A DNA stretch of 40,809 nucleotides from an uncultured Pirellulaceae bacterium (GCA_938036435.1 CALHPU010000008.1:1-40809); one strand, 5' to 3'; numbered from the stretch's first letter, positions 16,506-26,171 are shown. A program made the numbers and translations. The notes: a model not told the origin generated them from the letters alone.

Positions 16506-17963
16506 ATGCCGGTACGTAACTTTTTCTTCATCGTCGTCGCGTTTTTGGTCTGCTACGCATGTTACAGCGTTGCCGTAAAGAACCGGTACGCTAATCTGTT
16601 TGCTGAAGCAATCGATATCGTTGAGAACGAAGCACTGCACGGTGTACCGTCGGACCAACTGTTTAAGTCAGCCATGGAGGGAATGCTCGAAGGCTTCGAT
16701 CGTCATTCGCGTTTCATTACCGGCGACTCTTTTAAATCGCTCAACGAGGACCTCGAAGGGGAATTTGGCGGCGTCGGAATTTATTTTGAACCCGTCCCCG
16801 CCAAAGGTGTGCTTGTCATGGCCGCCATGCCGGGCAAGCCAGCAGAATTGGCCGGGCTACAGGCCGGCGACATTATTACCTCCATCAATGGCATGCCTAC
16901 CGCTGATTTGGAAAGCCGTGCGATTCGCAAACTGATGACCGGAAGGCTCGGTGAGAGTCTAGAAGTCTCGTTCGAACGCGACGGTGTTTCCAATAATACA
17001 ACTTTGCAACGACAGACGATCGCCGTGCAAAGCGTGCAGGGATTCGCGCGACTGCGAGACGGCAAATGGAGCTTCATCGTCTCAGGCTATCCGAATTTGG
17101 CGTACATTCGCCTGTCACAATTCGACAAAGCGTCAGCAAGCGAGTTGCTGTCGGTTCTTGAGGATCTGCCAGAGAATGTTTCGGGAATCATCTTGGACCT
17201 GCGCAGTAACGGCGGAGGATTGCTGACCGCCGCCGAAAGTATCTGCGATATGTTTCTAGAACCGGGGCTGACGATCGTTAGAATCAAAGGACGAAAAGGA
17301 CTCTCAGTGCGCGAGTCAAAATCATCTTCGGAGCCACTGGTTGGCAAAAGCGTTAAACTTGCCGTGTTGGTTGATCGACAATCGGCAAGTGCTTCTGAAC
17401 TGGTGGCCGGTTGCCTACAGGATCATAATCGCGCCGTCATCGTGGGCGAACGATCTTGGGGCAAAGGCACCGTACAAAACGTGATTCCTATGAAGATGGG
17501 CACATCTGCGCTCAAACTCACGACCTTTAGTTTTTGGCGTCCCACTGGACCGGTGATCGATCGCTACAACAAAGATGCGATCAAAACGGGCAAGTGGGGC
17601 ATCTATCCCAATGAGGGTTTGGCGGTCGAACAAGATGCCTTGGACATGGTGTGTATGCTGAAAAGAATGCACTTCCGCGAAATTGGCGGTCTGATTCCCG
17701 AAGACAAGCGGGAGAAAATCCTCTCGATCTCACGGGACAATTTTCTTGACCGCATCAATGATCGTGGCACGCCAGACCAGAAGGCAACGATGCCTGCCAA
17801 ACAAGATGCTAATGCCGAAGAGGATTTTGTTGACGCGTCGGAATCCGATGAAGATGAACTTCCCGATCGAGAGGTAGTTCCGCAAGATCTCCAGCGCGAC
17901 CCCGTTATCGAAAAAGCGATCGAATTCTTGAGCCGAGTGAACATCGAAAAGCAGGCCGCCTAA
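16506..17963 (+). CDS. S41-family C-terminal processing protease (CtpA-like)
   Basis: Serine protease of the tail-specific/CtpA family acting at the membrane or in the periplasm. An N-terminal hydrophobic helix (FFFIVVAFLVCYACYSVAV, about residues 6-24) anchors or exports it. A PDZ domain follows at roughly residues 95-180 (GVGIYFEP, then LAGLQAGDIITSING). The peptidase core shows the Ser-Lys dyad: Ser295 in SASASEL and Lys320 in GERSWGKGTVQ, with the family's 25-residue spacing. After the core, the last ~70 residues are acidic and variable. At 485 aa it is normal for the family. The ATG start at 16506 puts the anchor at the N-terminus. The M42 peptidase gene follows 51 bases after the stop, so the two may be cotranscribed. 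Confidence 0.93.
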   Translation: MPVRNFFFIVVAFLVCYACYSVAVKNRYANLFAEAIDIVENEALHGVPSDQLFKSAMEGMLEGFDRHSRFITGDSFKSLNEDLEGEFGGVGIYFEPVPAKGVLVMAAMPGKPAELAGLQAGDIITSINGMPTADLESRAIRKLMTGRLGESLEVSFERDGVSNNTTLQRQTIAVQSVQGFARLRDGKWSFIVSGYPNLAYIRLSQFDKASASELLSVLEDLPENVSGIILDLRSNGGGLLTAAESICDMFLEPGLTIVRIKGRKGLSVRESKSSSEPLVGKSVKLAVLVDRQSASASELVAGCLQDHNRAVIVGERSWGKGTVQNVIPMKMGTSALKLTTFSFWRPTGPVIDRYNKDAIKTGKWGIYPNEGLAVEQDALDMVCMLKRMHFREIGGLIPEDKREKILSISRDNFLDRINDRGTPDQKATMPAKQDANAEEDFVDASESDEDELPDREVVPQDLQRDPVIEKAIEFLSRVNIEKQAA

Positions 17964-17975
17964 CCTTGGCCTGCT
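17950..17975 (+). terminator. Hairpin at the end of the S41 protease gene
   Basis: AGCAGGCC (17950-17957) pairs perfectly with GGCCTGCT (17968-17975) over a 10-base loop that contains the stop codon. No T run follows, so termination may be partial, or the hairpin may simply protect the 3' end. Confidence 0.45.
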
Positions 17976-18014
17976 GAATTCCCCAATTCACACCCCTATA
18001 AACCGGAACACGTC

Positions 18015-19076
18015 GTGGAAAAACAGCAGCTCGCGTTCTTGAAATCACTTGTCGAAACGCCAGGAGTTTCTGGCTACGAACAAGCCGTTCAACAGGTCGT
18101 GCGGCAGTACGCCGAATCCTTCTGCGACACCATGACCACTGATTTGCATGGGAATCTGATTCTGTGCAAGAACCCCGACGCACCGGTGCGCGTCATGCTG
18201 GCGGGACATGCTGACCAGATCGGGTTGATTGTTTCGCATATTAACGACGACGGATTCATCTACACACAAACCGTTGGTGGCTGGGATCCACAGCAGCTAA
18301 TTGGGCAACGCATGACCATCTGGTCAGAGACCGGCCCCGTTGACGGCGTCATCGCCCGTAAGCCAATTCACTTGCTTGACGATGCCGAACGAAAGAAAGT
18401 GGTCAAGACAAAAGATCTGTGGATCGACATTGGCGCGAACTCGAAAGAGGACGCGGCGATGATTCAGATCGGTGATCAGGTCACTTTCGCTTTAGGATTT
18501 CAAGAACTGATTAATGGTAGAGCCAATTCGCCAGCGATGGATAACCGAACTGGCGTTTGGGTGGTCGTTGAAGCGCTCCGGCGCTGTGCCGAAGCAGGAA
18601 TTGAATGCGGGTTGTACGCCGTCGCGACCGTCCAAGAAGAAATCGGCTTGCGTGGTGCCAAAACGGCCGCTCATGCCGTTGCCCCTCATATCGGAATCGC
18701 CGTCGATGTGACTCATGCCACGGATTGCCCAACGATCGACAAACACCAAAACGGAGACATTCGTCTGGGCGGAGGCCCCGTGATTGTTAGAGGGCCAAAC
18801 ATTAACCCCGAGGTCAACGCGCGACTAAAAGGAATTGCAAAATCAAACGACATACCTGTCCAGCACAAAGCGCTCGGTCGCGCGGCGTTCAACGATTCCA
18901 ATGCGTTGCAGGTCACACGCGACGGCGTGGCGGCGGGAATTTTAGCTATTCCCAATCGTTACATGCACAGTGCAGTGGAGACCATTGAACTTTCCGACTT
19001 GGATCATGCAGCAACGCTGTTGGCTAAATTTATTCAATCGGTTACCGATCAAAGCGACTTTGTTCCCACAGTTTGA
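18015..19076 (+). CDS. M42-family metallo-aminopeptidase
   Basis: Cytoplasmic dinuclear-metal aminopeptidase of the M42 (TET/FrvX/glutamyl aminopeptidase) family. Expected ligands are present: His65 and Asp67 in AGHADQIG, Asp176 in PAMDNRTG (bridging Asp), Glu208 and Glu209 in VQEEIGLRGA (catalytic base and ligand), then VDVTHATD and a late His in YMHSAVE. At 353 aa the length is typical. The N-terminus TPGVSGYE is also a family hallmark. The start is GTG at 18015, 51 bases after the S41 protease gene. Members usually form dodecameric shells that trim peptides, so this enzyme could finish peptides made by upstream proteases; that link is inference. Confidence 0.92.
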   Translation: MEKQQLAFLKSLVETPGVSGYEQAVQQVVRQYAESFCDTMTTDLHGNLILCKNPDAPVRVMLAGHADQIGLIVSHINDDGFIYTQTVGGWDPQQLIGQRMTIWSETGPVDGVIARKPIHLLDDAERKKVVKTKDLWIDIGANSKEDAAMIQIGDQVTFALGFQELINGRANSPAMDNRTGVWVVVEALRRCAEAGIECGLYAVATVQEEIGLRGAKTAAHAVAPHIGIAVDVTHATDCPTIDKHQNGDIRLGGGPVIVRGPNINPEVNARLKGIAKSNDIPVQHKALGRAAFNDSNALQVTRDGVAAGILAIPNRYMHSAVETIELSDLDHAATLLAKFIQSVTDQSDFVPTV

Positions 19077-19390
19077 AAATTGGCAGCGACATTATGCCAC
19101 CCCCTGCCCTTCTCGCTGTGTTTTGTTTTCATTGCTTCACCGAATTTTTATGTCAATGAATTTGCGTTGGTAGCCGCCAATCCCTTGCTATCGGATCCTC
19201 TTGCCAGCAAGACACTTTGGCAACCAAAATTCTGTCAGTTTCAGCCTCGGCATTGACCGCGATTCCGTTAGAATTCAGCTATCAGGTTCGATGATCATTA
19301 AGAATTATGATCGCCAACTAACTCCTTTTAAACTTTGAGCTACAGCCCTGCGATGGAAAACGCGGCCTTTTGGCTACAAGGACGAAATTC
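19077..19390. other. Intergenic region upstream of the desaturase
   Basis: A gap of 314 bases with no gene. AAGGA at 19377-19381, shortly before ATG 19391, is a good ribosome binding site. No operator or terminator was recognised. Confidence 0.4.
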
Positions 19391-20446
19391 ATGAGTACGT
19401 CGCCAACGACAACAACAGACGAATCTCGCAAGCGTCTGGCCCCCGATCCCAGCAAGACATCCGGCACAAACGCGGCCAAGACAGCGTCAGAGATTCGCAA
19501 GGAGCGTCTTGGTGGGCGCGACGCGTCCAGCATACCAATGCCGGCCCAGGTTGATCAAAAGCGCATATATTACAGCTACCTGATTTCGTTTATCGTCTTT
19601 CATACATTGGCGTTGGGCGTGTTCGTTCCGTGGTTGTTCAGCTGGACTGGTTTCGCCTCGCTGGTCGTTTTCTCGTATGCGTTTGGAGCGGTAGGAATTC
19701 CGATTACTTACCACCGTCTGCTGACCCATCGCAGCTTCAAAACGCCAAAGTGGTTTGAGCGGTTTTTGGTGGTCATTGCGCTGTGCAATGGGCAGGAGAC
19801 ACCCGCGCGATGGGTTGCATGGCACCGACTGCACCATCACGAATCTGACCATCAAGAAGATCCCCACAGTCCTTTGGTGAATTTTCTTTGGTCACATTTT
19901 CAGTGGTTGATCTATGAGAACGGCAACACGGCCAAATTCAGCCTCTATCAAAAATACGCGCGAGACATTTTGGCTGACCCGTTTTACATGTGGCTGGAGA
20001 AAAAGACCTATGCAGGCGTTGCAATTTTTGCGGCCCACGGTGTACTGATCTTTCTTGCGACTTGGTTAATCGGCGGCCTAACGATGGGCTTTGCGATGCC
20101 GGCGTTCCAGTTGGCGTGCAGCGTTTTTATCTGGGGCGTCGTGGCACGGATCGTCGTGATGTGGCATGTGACGTGGTCGGTCAATTCGCTGTCTCACATG
20201 TTTGGCTACCGCAATTATGAAACCGACGACCACAGCCGTAACAACTGGTTTGTGGCCCTGATTTCTTCTGGAGAAGGCTGGCACAATAATCATCACGCTG
20301 ACCAATCCGCCGCAACGGTTCAACACAAATGGTGGGAGTTCGATTTGAACTACTACATTATCGTGATGTTCTCTTGGATGGGACTGGCGACCAATATCGT
20401 GCCGCCCCTTCACAAGCGTCGTGCTGCTCGAGAAAAGCAAGCTTGA
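19391..20446 (+). CDS. Acyl-CoA/acyl-lipid delta-9-type fatty acid desaturase
   Basis: Integral-membrane di-iron desaturase that introduces a double bond in a fatty acyl chain, affecting membrane fluidity. The three histidine boxes are intact: HRLLTH (108-113), HRLHH (145-149) and HNNHH (298-302). The HRLHH and GEGWHNNHH forms are those of the stearoyl-CoA desaturase/DesC group. Hydrophobic pairs lie at about residues 63-103 and 205-250. A ~45-residue Thr/Ser/Lys-rich N-terminal tail is predicted disordered. The ATG at 19391 is preferred because of the upstream AAGGA; a TTG at 19370 is in frame. It stands as a single gene, with no redox partner or regulator next to it. Confidence 0.93.
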   Translation: MSTSPTTTTDESRKRLAPDPSKTSGTNAAKTASEIRKERLGGRDASSIPMPAQVDQKRIYYSYLISFIVFHTLALGVFVPWLFSWTGFASLVVFSYAFGAVGIPITYHRLLTHRSFKTPKWFERFLVVIALCNGQETPARWVAWHRLHHHESDHQEDPHSPLVNFLWSHFQWLIYENGNTAKFSLYQKYARDILADPFYMWLEKKTYAGVAIFAAHGVLIFLATWLIGGLTMGFAMPAFQLACSVFIWGVVARIVVMWHVTWSVNSLSHMFGYRNYETDDHSRNNWFVALISSGEGWHNNHHADQSAATVQHKWWEFDLNYYIIVMFSWMGLATNIVPPLHKRRAAREKQA

Positions 20447-21049
20447 TTTAAGACTCGCCCCCTGCCCTGCCCTGTCTTGCTTCCCCTATTCAACCCTCTC
20501 TGAATACACTCGCAAAACCTACTCAGCAGGGTTTCTGTCGCCTTGACGGGCTCCTTTAAGGCAAGTTAAACCGTAAACAGAGGTGATTTAAGGGGAATAC
20601 CGCGATATCCCCCTTTCTCTAAAATCGCTTTTTCGGATAACATAACAGCTCAATCAAATGCGAGAAAATAGCTAGATCCAGCATACTGAACGCTGGCAAG
20701 AGTCGACGGCAGTTATTCACGAAACGCCCGCAAGAAAAAGCGGGTTTGAATCTGAAAATAAAGAGGTCGCCGGGCTGTGCGGATGGATTCAGGAAATTGC
20801 ACGCCAATCGGAGCGACCGACCACAGACATTGAACCTGAGTGCCGGGCGAGACGCCACTGAAGCCAATCGCAATTGTGCGAGGACAGTCGCGTCCCTCCC
20901 CGAATCCAATTCTGTCTGCCGTCTCTTTGTTCTTTCCATGTGGTCGTCACATTACGCGATCACACAACGGAAACGCTGACGCCCCAAAACGGCGTGCGTT
21001 CCCATAATGACACATGGCTGTTTACGGCCAACAATGCAGGAGACGCCCA
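20447..21049. other. Intergenic region upstream of the RGG-rich protein gene
   Basis: A gap of about 600 bases. A modest hairpin pairs AAGGGGA (20590-20596) with TCCCC(C)TT (20608-20615), followed by TCTCTAAAA, and could be a weak terminator for the desaturase transcript. The remaining ~430 bases may be a promoter and long 5' leader. No gene is supported. Confidence 0.35.
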
Positions 21050-23341
21050 GTGGCAGACGACATTTACGAATACTTTGGTGGCAGCGGTGGAACTCGAGAA
21101 GTAGAACCGATCGAGGAAGACAGCGGCGAATTCGATCAAGGGCTTGGCCAAGACAACAAAGACGATAAACCAGAGAGTCAAACCGGAACAAGCAGTGCAT
21201 CTGCTCCGATAGCCGACGACGATCTGTTTGCCGCTTTTGCCGGCAACACACGAGCGGACTCCGCTGGGAAGAAAAGTGAAGCTTCTAGCCAGGTTAAATC
21301 TACCGATAAGACCGCAGCCAAGAAAACAGACACAGCCCCTTCTAGCGTCAAGAGCGAATCGAAGGTAACCGCAGAACGACAAGACGCATCGACCACAAAG
21401 CCAAAGCAAGAAGCCGCAGATCCTGCGACCTCCGAAAAACCTGCAAAGAAAAGTGGCGGGAACTGGGACTTCCTTGCCGGCGTGTTAGGCCTCGGTGGTA
21501 ACAAGTCAGCAAAAGGGGCCGATGAAACACCGGCAGCGAAATCAACATTGAAGGAACAGGAGGCGGAGGAGCCCACTAGCTCGCTGGACAGCACTGCCTC
21601 GCAAGTTGAAGCCAGTTCAGCGCCCAAAACGGCGGCGAGAAAATCAACCTCCGCGAAGCCTGCCGCCAAAAGCGATAAAAGCGCTGTCTCGGAATCAAAA
21701 GCTGAACGGGCAAGCAGCGATGAAGTCCCAGGCGATTTCTTCGGTTTCAATTTTGACGAAAACAACCCGTCAAAGATCGTTCCCTCAGCCAAAACTGCCG
21801 CCGCTGTGTCGTCAGCGAAACCTGAAAAGCCAACTAAACCCGACCAAGGGAAGTTCGTCGCCGAATCCGTAGCGGTTTCCCCTTCCGCTCCAGCAACCGA
21901 TGACGGCAGCGGGTTAAGCGATGACGACGACATCTTCAGCGCCTTCGCTGCACCAGCGGCCCCGGCGGCAAAACCCCCGGCAAAGCCTGAATCACCCCCG
22001 GCGGCAAAACCGTCACGTAATGTCAAAGCGAAATCTGACCAACAAGACGTGGGCGAGGACGATGACTTCGTCGAATTTGAAATCGAAGATTTGGACACTT
22101 CTGAAGTCGATCCAGCCGTCGAAGCGGCACGCGGTCGTCGCGGGCGTGGTCGTGGTCGAGGACGAAAAAATAATGACGACGGAGAAAACGAAGCTCGGTC
22201 AGAACGCTCCGGACAACGACCACGAGGACGCGGGCGCAGTCGATCGCAAGAGGGGTCTAACGGTTCGAGTTCAAAAAACTCCAGTCGCGATGATTCCTTC
22301 GAACTAGACAGCCCCAACGACAAACGACCTGCTGGCCGGGGCCGTCCACAACGCAATGATTCGCACAGAGATTCCGACGACGACAGCGCGAATTACGACA
22401 GCCAGTTTATCGCTGACGAAATAGACCCTCGAGACATCGACCCACGAAATGGTGAAGCCGATAGCAGCTCTGATGATCGCGGTGGCAGCGGCAAACGCAG
22501 AGGTCGTCGTAGCCGCGGCGGTCGAAACCGCGGCGGACGTGGAGGACAGAATCGCGGTGAGAATCGCTCAGAGTTCACCGCAAGAACAGCAGAAGACCGC
22601 TGGAACAATCCAGATCCCGACGATGCGTGGGACGACGATTCTGCAAATTCATCTGACCGCAATCAAAAAGATGAGGAGCCAGCGGCTGATTCCAAAGATC
22701 GCCCCAAACGTTCGCGCGGTCGTCGTGGTCGCGGTCGTGGACGCAATCGTGAAGAGGGACAATTGGAAAAGCAAGAGGTCTCCGGCCGCGGTCGCGATGA
22801 CGGATGGGAAAAATTTGATAGTGACCGCGAAGACAACCGCGGACGCAATGATAATTCGCGTGATGAGGCGGATCGCCCCAGCCGAAACGAACGTTCTGGT
22901 CGAGGACGCAGCCGTCGGCACAGCGGTGACGACAACGCACGTGATGAACGTCCCGCTCGCGCCGAAAGTAACAATCGCGGTGGACGCTCAAGAGGTGATC
23001 AATCCGATCGTGACGAACGTCCACAAGGTTCAGGGCGTGGCAGACGCGGGGGACGTGGACGCGGTTCTCGTGAATCGAGTGATTCGATTCCAGCGGTTCC
23101 TCGGTACGGCGACGTGCCGACTTGGGATGATGCGATCTCAGGCGTCATCTCTGCCAATATCAAAAGTCACAGTGGTCGATCCGGCAACCGCTCGCAAGGC
23201 GGACGAGGACGATCGAATTCGTCTGGTGGCGGCGGTCGGAACTCTGGATCAGACCGGGGGAGTGGCGGTAACTCTCGCTCAAGTCGAGGAGGCCGCGACT
23301 CAGGCTCTGGCGGAAGAAACTCTGGCCGCAATCGGCGTTAG
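21050..23341 (+). CDS. Long disordered Ala/Lys/Ser- then RGG/SR-rich protein, possible RNA-binding
   Basis: A 763-residue low-complexity protein, not assigned to a family. The start chosen is GTG 21050 (protein begins MADDIYEYFGG) because AGGAGA lies about seven bases ahead; an ATG at 21014 would add 12 residues. Residues ~1-330 are rich in Ala, Lys, Ser and Pro and carry three related acidic-aromatic motifs, DDLFAAFAG, GDFFGFNFDEN and DDIFSAFAAP. From ~365 onward it is dominated by Arg-Gly, Arg-Ser and Asp/Arg runs (for example GRRGRGRGRGR, RSRGGRNRGGRGG). One ordered-looking segment, VPTWDDAISGVISANI, sits about 60-75 residues from the end. RGG tails commonly bind RNA. No domain with enzymatic motifs is seen. 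A terminator follows at 23419. Confidence 0.8.
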   Translation: MADDIYEYFGGSGGTREVEPIEEDSGEFDQGLGQDNKDDKPESQTGTSSASAPIADDDLFAAFAGNTRADSAGKKSEASSQVKSTDKTAAKKTDTAPSSVKSESKVTAERQDASTTKPKQEAADPATSEKPAKKSGGNWDFLAGVLGLGGNKSAKGADETPAAKSTLKEQEAEEPTSSLDSTASQVEASSAPKTAARKSTSAKPAAKSDKSAVSESKAERASSDEVPGDFFGFNFDENNPSKIVPSAKTAAAVSSAKPEKPTKPDQGKFVAESVAVSPSAPATDDGSGLSDDDDIFSAFAAPAAPAAKPPAKPESPPAAKPSRNVKAKSDQQDVGEDDDFVEFEIEDLDTSEVDPAVEAARGRRGRGRGRGRKNNDDGENEARSERSGQRPRGRGRSRSQEGSNGSSSKNSSRDDSFELDSPNDKRPAGRGRPQRNDSHRDSDDDSANYDSQFIADEIDPRDIDPRNGEADSSSDDRGGSGKRRGRRSRGGRNRGGRGGQNRGENRSEFTARTAEDRWNNPDPDDAWDDDSANSSDRNQKDEEPAADSKDRPKRSRGRRGRGRGRNREEGQLEKQEVSGRGRDDGWEKFDSDREDNRGRNDNSRDEADRPSRNERSGRGRSRRHSGDDNARDERPARAESNNRGGRSRGDQSDRDERPQGSGRGRRGGRGRGSRESSDSIPAVPRYGDVPTWDDAISGVISANIKSHSGRSGNRSQGGRGRSNSSGGGGRNSGSDRGSGGNSRSSRGGRDSGSGGRNSGRNRR

Positions 23342-23418
23342 AAGAAATGCTGTAGAATTTCACCAAGGCGGGGCTGCTTATTACATGCCCTATTTGAAAT
23401 TCGGTTGAATAAGATCAT

Positions 23419-23454
23419 ACGCCGCCTGTTGTTTTTGCAACCGGCGGCGATTTT
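23419..23454 (+). terminator. Rho-independent terminator of the RGG-protein gene
   Basis: CGCCGCC (23419-23425) pairs with GGCGGCG (23442-23448). After one T/C mismatch, GTTG pairs with CAAC around a T-rich loop. ATTTTC follows the stem. Confidence 0.75.
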
Positions 23455-23591
23455 CATATCTGTCCCGGATTGAAATTTACTCGCCGACACTCAAGAATAA
23501 TCTGCTTCACTTGTGAAACGTTCGCAGGTGCAACAAAAACAAATTTACAGCTCGAAACTCTTGAGCAATACCAAAGACGGAGAAGTGACCG

Positions 23592-24152
23592 ATGGACGAC
23601 ATTAAAGCTTTGGCAGACTCGATGGCAGATCGCTTCTTCAGAGAGCGAGACAAAGAGCTGTTGGAAAAGCTGAAGCAAGAAGTGGAGGGCGCCGAATCGC
23701 GGGACGCATTGGCGGCTGCCAGTGGAATCGAGGATCCTTCTGTTCTTGACAGTCTTATCGCTGGCGGGATCGGACCGGACACCATCGCCTCGGTTTCCTT
23801 AATACCGCTGGTCGCCGTTGCGTGGGCAGATTCGAAGATGGAAGACAAAGAAAGAGAAGCCATCCTCAAGGCTGCCAACGAAGCAGGAATCTTGAAAGGT
23901 ACAGCCAGTCATGAGATCCTTGAAAAGTGGTTGGACGAGCAACCCGATGACCAATTGCTTGAATCGTGGACGCAATACGTTGGTGCGATGAAGTCAAGCT
24001 TGGACGAAGGTGCATTGGGCCAACTTAAAACAAGTATCATCTCACGCGCTCAAGCGGTTGCCGAATCAGCCGGAGGATATCTCGGACTTGGCAATAAGGT
24101 ATCTGCTTCTGAGGAACGCGTTTTGAAAACGCTTGAATCTGCGTTCGCCTAA
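23592..24152 (+). CDS. TerB-like (DjlA N-domain-like) helical protein
   Basis: A 186-residue all-helical cytoplasmic protein. The middle segment SLIPLVAVAWADSKMEDKEREAIL splits into the family features of TerB: a hydrophobic helix ending in an Ala-Asp-x-x-h-x-x-x-E-R/K-E acidic loop (AWADSKMEDKERE, about residues 77-89), which in TerB binds metal. The N-terminal 60 residues form a charged amphipathic helix region (MADRFFRERDKELLEKLKQE). TerB-like domains appear in tellurite-resistance and envelope-stress complexes, but here no other ter gene is nearby, so the role is open. The gene has its own gap upstream after the RGG-gene terminator, and a repeat element follows about 100 bases after the stop. 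Confidence 0.72.
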   Translation: MDDIKALADSMADRFFRERDKELLEKLKQEVEGAESRDALAAASGIEDPSVLDSLIAGGIGPDTIASVSLIPLVAVAWADSKMEDKEREAILKAANEAGILKGTASHEILEKWLDEQPDDQLLESWTQYVGAMKSSLDEGALGQLKTSIISRAQAVAESAGGYLGLGNKVSASEERVLKTLESAFA

Positions 24153-24249
24153 TCGTAGTCGCGCGCCAGTTTTGTTTCAATAAAACTGTATCAAACATGG
24201 AGTTTCACCGCTTACGTGAAGCTCTTAATTGCATCGCTTAATTGTATCG

Positions 24250-24317
24250 TCTCAGCGTAGCCAATCTCGCAAGGGATTTTAAAGTTTGCTTTTTGGCGAT
24301 CCAAATTCTTGCGGCTT
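24250..24317 (+). repeat. Intergenic repeat element with conserved stem, copy 2
   Basis: Second copy of the element at 8435-8500, in the same orientation. CGCAAG (24268-24273) pairs with CTTGCG (24308-24313), again across exactly 34 bases. The 22 bases 24292-24313 are identical to 8475-8496. GGCTTCGGCC right after it adds a small extra hairpin in this copy. Confidence 0.65.
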
Positions 24318-24406
24318 CGGCCGCATGAAAACTGAGACCAACGTCTAAAGCGTGTGACAGAGCTTAGTTTATTTTAGAAGTTCTACATCTAGGAAGTGGT
24401 TTTGTG

Positions 24407-24859
24407 ATGCCGTCGCCCAACACGCTGCTGATCGTCAATTTGGTTTCTACTTGGTACATGGTCGGCCTGATCTGGATGGTACAGATCGTCCACTACCCGC
24501 TATTCGCGAAAGTCGGCTCAGAGCAGTTTGTCGGCTATCAGATTAGTCACCAGACATTGACGACGCTGGCTGTCGGACCGGCAATGCTAATTGAGATCGC
24601 GACCGCAATCCTGCTGATTTGGAGTCGACCGGCAGTAATTCCGGCGTGGGCAGTTTACGTTGCTCTAGGATTGCTGGCGATAGTGTGGGCATCGACCGCG
24701 TTTCTCCAAGTCCCCTGTCACGAAAAACTGACCGACGGATTTGATGCGTCGATTCATTGGCGTCTTGTGGTGTCCAACTGGATTCGCACCATTTGCTGGA
24801 CCGCCCGAGGCGTTTTGGTCGCTTGGATGCTGACGCTTGTCTGCCGCCCTGCGAGTTAG
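24407..24859 (+). CDS. Four-helix integral membrane protein, unknown function
   Basis: About 150 residues with four transmembrane helices: near residues 6-30 (ending WMVQIVHYPLF), 48-68 (VGPAMLIEIATAILLIW), 73-100 (WAVYVALGLLAIVWASTAF) and 120-145 (ICWTARGVLVAWMLTLVC). The conserved-looking polar motifs HYPLF after helix 1 and QVPCHEKL after helix 3 would face the same side. The layout resembles small DUF-type quinone- or heme-oxidase-like bundles, but no family is assigned. The start is ATG 24407 with AGGAAG ten bases upstream; a GTG at 24404 is equivalent. The following 215 bases to the convergent glycosyltransferase gene hold only a 28-codon frame (24954-25040) that may be a relic. Confidence 0.8.
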   Translation: MPSPNTLLIVNLVSTWYMVGLIWMVQIVHYPLFAKVGSEQFVGYQISHQTLTTLAVGPAMLIEIATAILLIWSRPAVIPAWAVYVALGLLAIVWASTAFLQVPCHEKLTDGFDASIHWRLVVSNWIRTICWTARGVLVAWMLTLVCRPAS

Positions 24860-25074
24860 GAGAGCAGGTTGGGGTGATAGGACGGCAGTTTCTCCTAGGC
24901 ACTTGTTAGCACTGAAATCGTCTGCTCGGTCTCCAAATTGTTGGCCTTCGCTAATGAGCCAACAGTCCAATCTCTTTCTTGCGAGTCCGGCAATGATGAA
25001 GCAATTGAATGAAGTGCTTCAAGCGAGAGAGATTCCTTAAATGAGTGCCAATGGGCCGGCAAGCTGAGTTCACC

Positions 25075-26142
25075 CTACGCCGCGTTGCGAAAGGCAAGAA
25101 TTCTTGGAAACTCCTCACGGTCGGTTACTTGGTCGTTTCCAGCTTCATATTCAAAATTGACCCGCTGCCGGATCTGATAGGGCTGACGACCGCTGGCGGA
25201 GTAGTAGATCCGCGAGCAGACTTCACCAATCAATCCCAGCGAAAAGAATTGAACACTTAGGATGACGGCGATTACGCCCATCAACAGCAACGGGTTACCC
25301 GTCATGTCCGTCCCAGAGAATATTTTCATGAAAACAGTGGCCAGCAATGCAATTACTCCGCTGGCTCCGACGTAAAGCCCAAGCTTGCCAAATAGTTTCA
25401 TAGGGCTGGCGAAATAGTCCAGCATAAATTTGACTGTTAACAGGTCCAGTACAACACGCGTTGTGCGGCCGATGCCATACTTGGTTTCGCCGAATTGCCG
25501 TGCCCGATGATTGGTGACGACTTCGGCGCAACGTGCGCCCAACTGATGAGCCAACACGGGAATGAATCGATGCATTTCTCCGTGCAGCTCAAGATCAACA
25601 GCAATCTCACGGCGAATGGCCTTGAGCGTGCAGCCAAGGTCGTGAATTGGAAAACGCGTGACTCTCGCGATTAACCAGTTCGCAATTTTGGAAGGAATTT
25701 TGCGACTGACCATGTGGTCCTGCCTGTTCTTTCGCCATCCATGAACGAGATCGAACCCCTCCTCCAGTTTATCTAACATCATGGGAATATCGCGTGGGTC
25801 ATTTTGCAAGTCGCCGTCGATCGTGACAATAAAATCTCCCGGCGCATTTTGGATGCCGGCAAACATGGCAGCAGTCTGGCCGTAGTTGCGCCGAAACAGA
25901 ACTAGTTTGACTCGGCGATCTTCCCGAGCAAGCTGTTGAAGCCGATCGGTTGTACCGTCGCGGCTCCCGTCATCGACCAAGATCAAGTCGAACGAGCGCG
26001 GTTGAGACTCCATCGCCGCAATCAACTCTTTATACAGCAGATCGATGTTATCTTGTTCGTTGTAAATTGGCACCACGACCGAAACCGAGTTTTGCGACTC
26101 AAGCTCTTGCGAGTTTATGGTGTTCTTCGTGCTGCAGTCCAT
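25075..26142 (-). CDS. Family 2 glycosyltransferase, polyprenyl-phosphate sugar transferase type
   Basis: Membrane-bound GT-A fold transferase that moves a sugar from a nucleotide donor to polyprenyl phosphate (DPM1/GtrB/ArnC-like). The catalytic domain spans about residues 20-240: [11 protein letters not shown], nucleotide-binding VDDGSRDGT (56-64), and the metal-binding DGDLQNDP with Asp109 and Asp111. Two transmembrane helices follow ([20 protein letters not shown], then [19 protein letters not shown]), as in GtrB. At 355 aa it is typical. The gene begins 29 bases after the stop of the M50 gene on the same strand, so the two form an operon. The product would feed a lipid-linked sugar to an envelope glycosylation step; the sugar is unknown. 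Confidence 0.92.
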   Translation of the reverse strand: MDCSTKNTINSQELESQNSVSVVVPIYNEQDNIDLLYKELIAAMESQPRSFDLILVDDGSRDGTTDRLQQLAREDRRVKLVLFRRNYGQTAAMFAGIQNAPGDFIVTIDGDLQNDPRDIPMMLDKLEEGFDLVHGWRKNRQDHMVSRKIPSKIANWLIARVTRFPIHDLGCTLKAIRREIAVDLELHGEMHRFIPVLAHQLGARCAEVVTNHRARQFGETKYGIGRTTRVVLDLLTVKFMLDYFASPMKLFGKLGLYVGASGVIALLATVFMKIFSGTDMTGNPLLLMGVIAVILSVQFFSLGLIGEVCSRIYYSASGRQPYQIRQRVNFEYEAGNDQVTDREEFPRILAFRNAA

Positions 26143-26171
26143 TGCATCGGTCTTTCATTGTTTGAATTGAT

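Noticed and set aside
21178-22356. 392-codon minus-strand frame opposite the RGG-protein gene
   Set aside because: It is a mirror of a low-complexity Ser/Ala/Arg-rich coding region. Its product is Ser/Ala/Arg-biased with no motif, and the plus frame has the SD and terminator.
22449-23408. 319-codon plus-strand frame in another phase of the RGG-protein gene
   Set aside because: Its Val/Ala/Asp-rich product comes from the repetitive Arg codons read one base off; no start signal and no motif.
24954-25040. 28-codon frame (MSQQSNLFLASPAMM...) between convergent genes
   Set aside because: Too short to support without conservation; it may be a gene relic.
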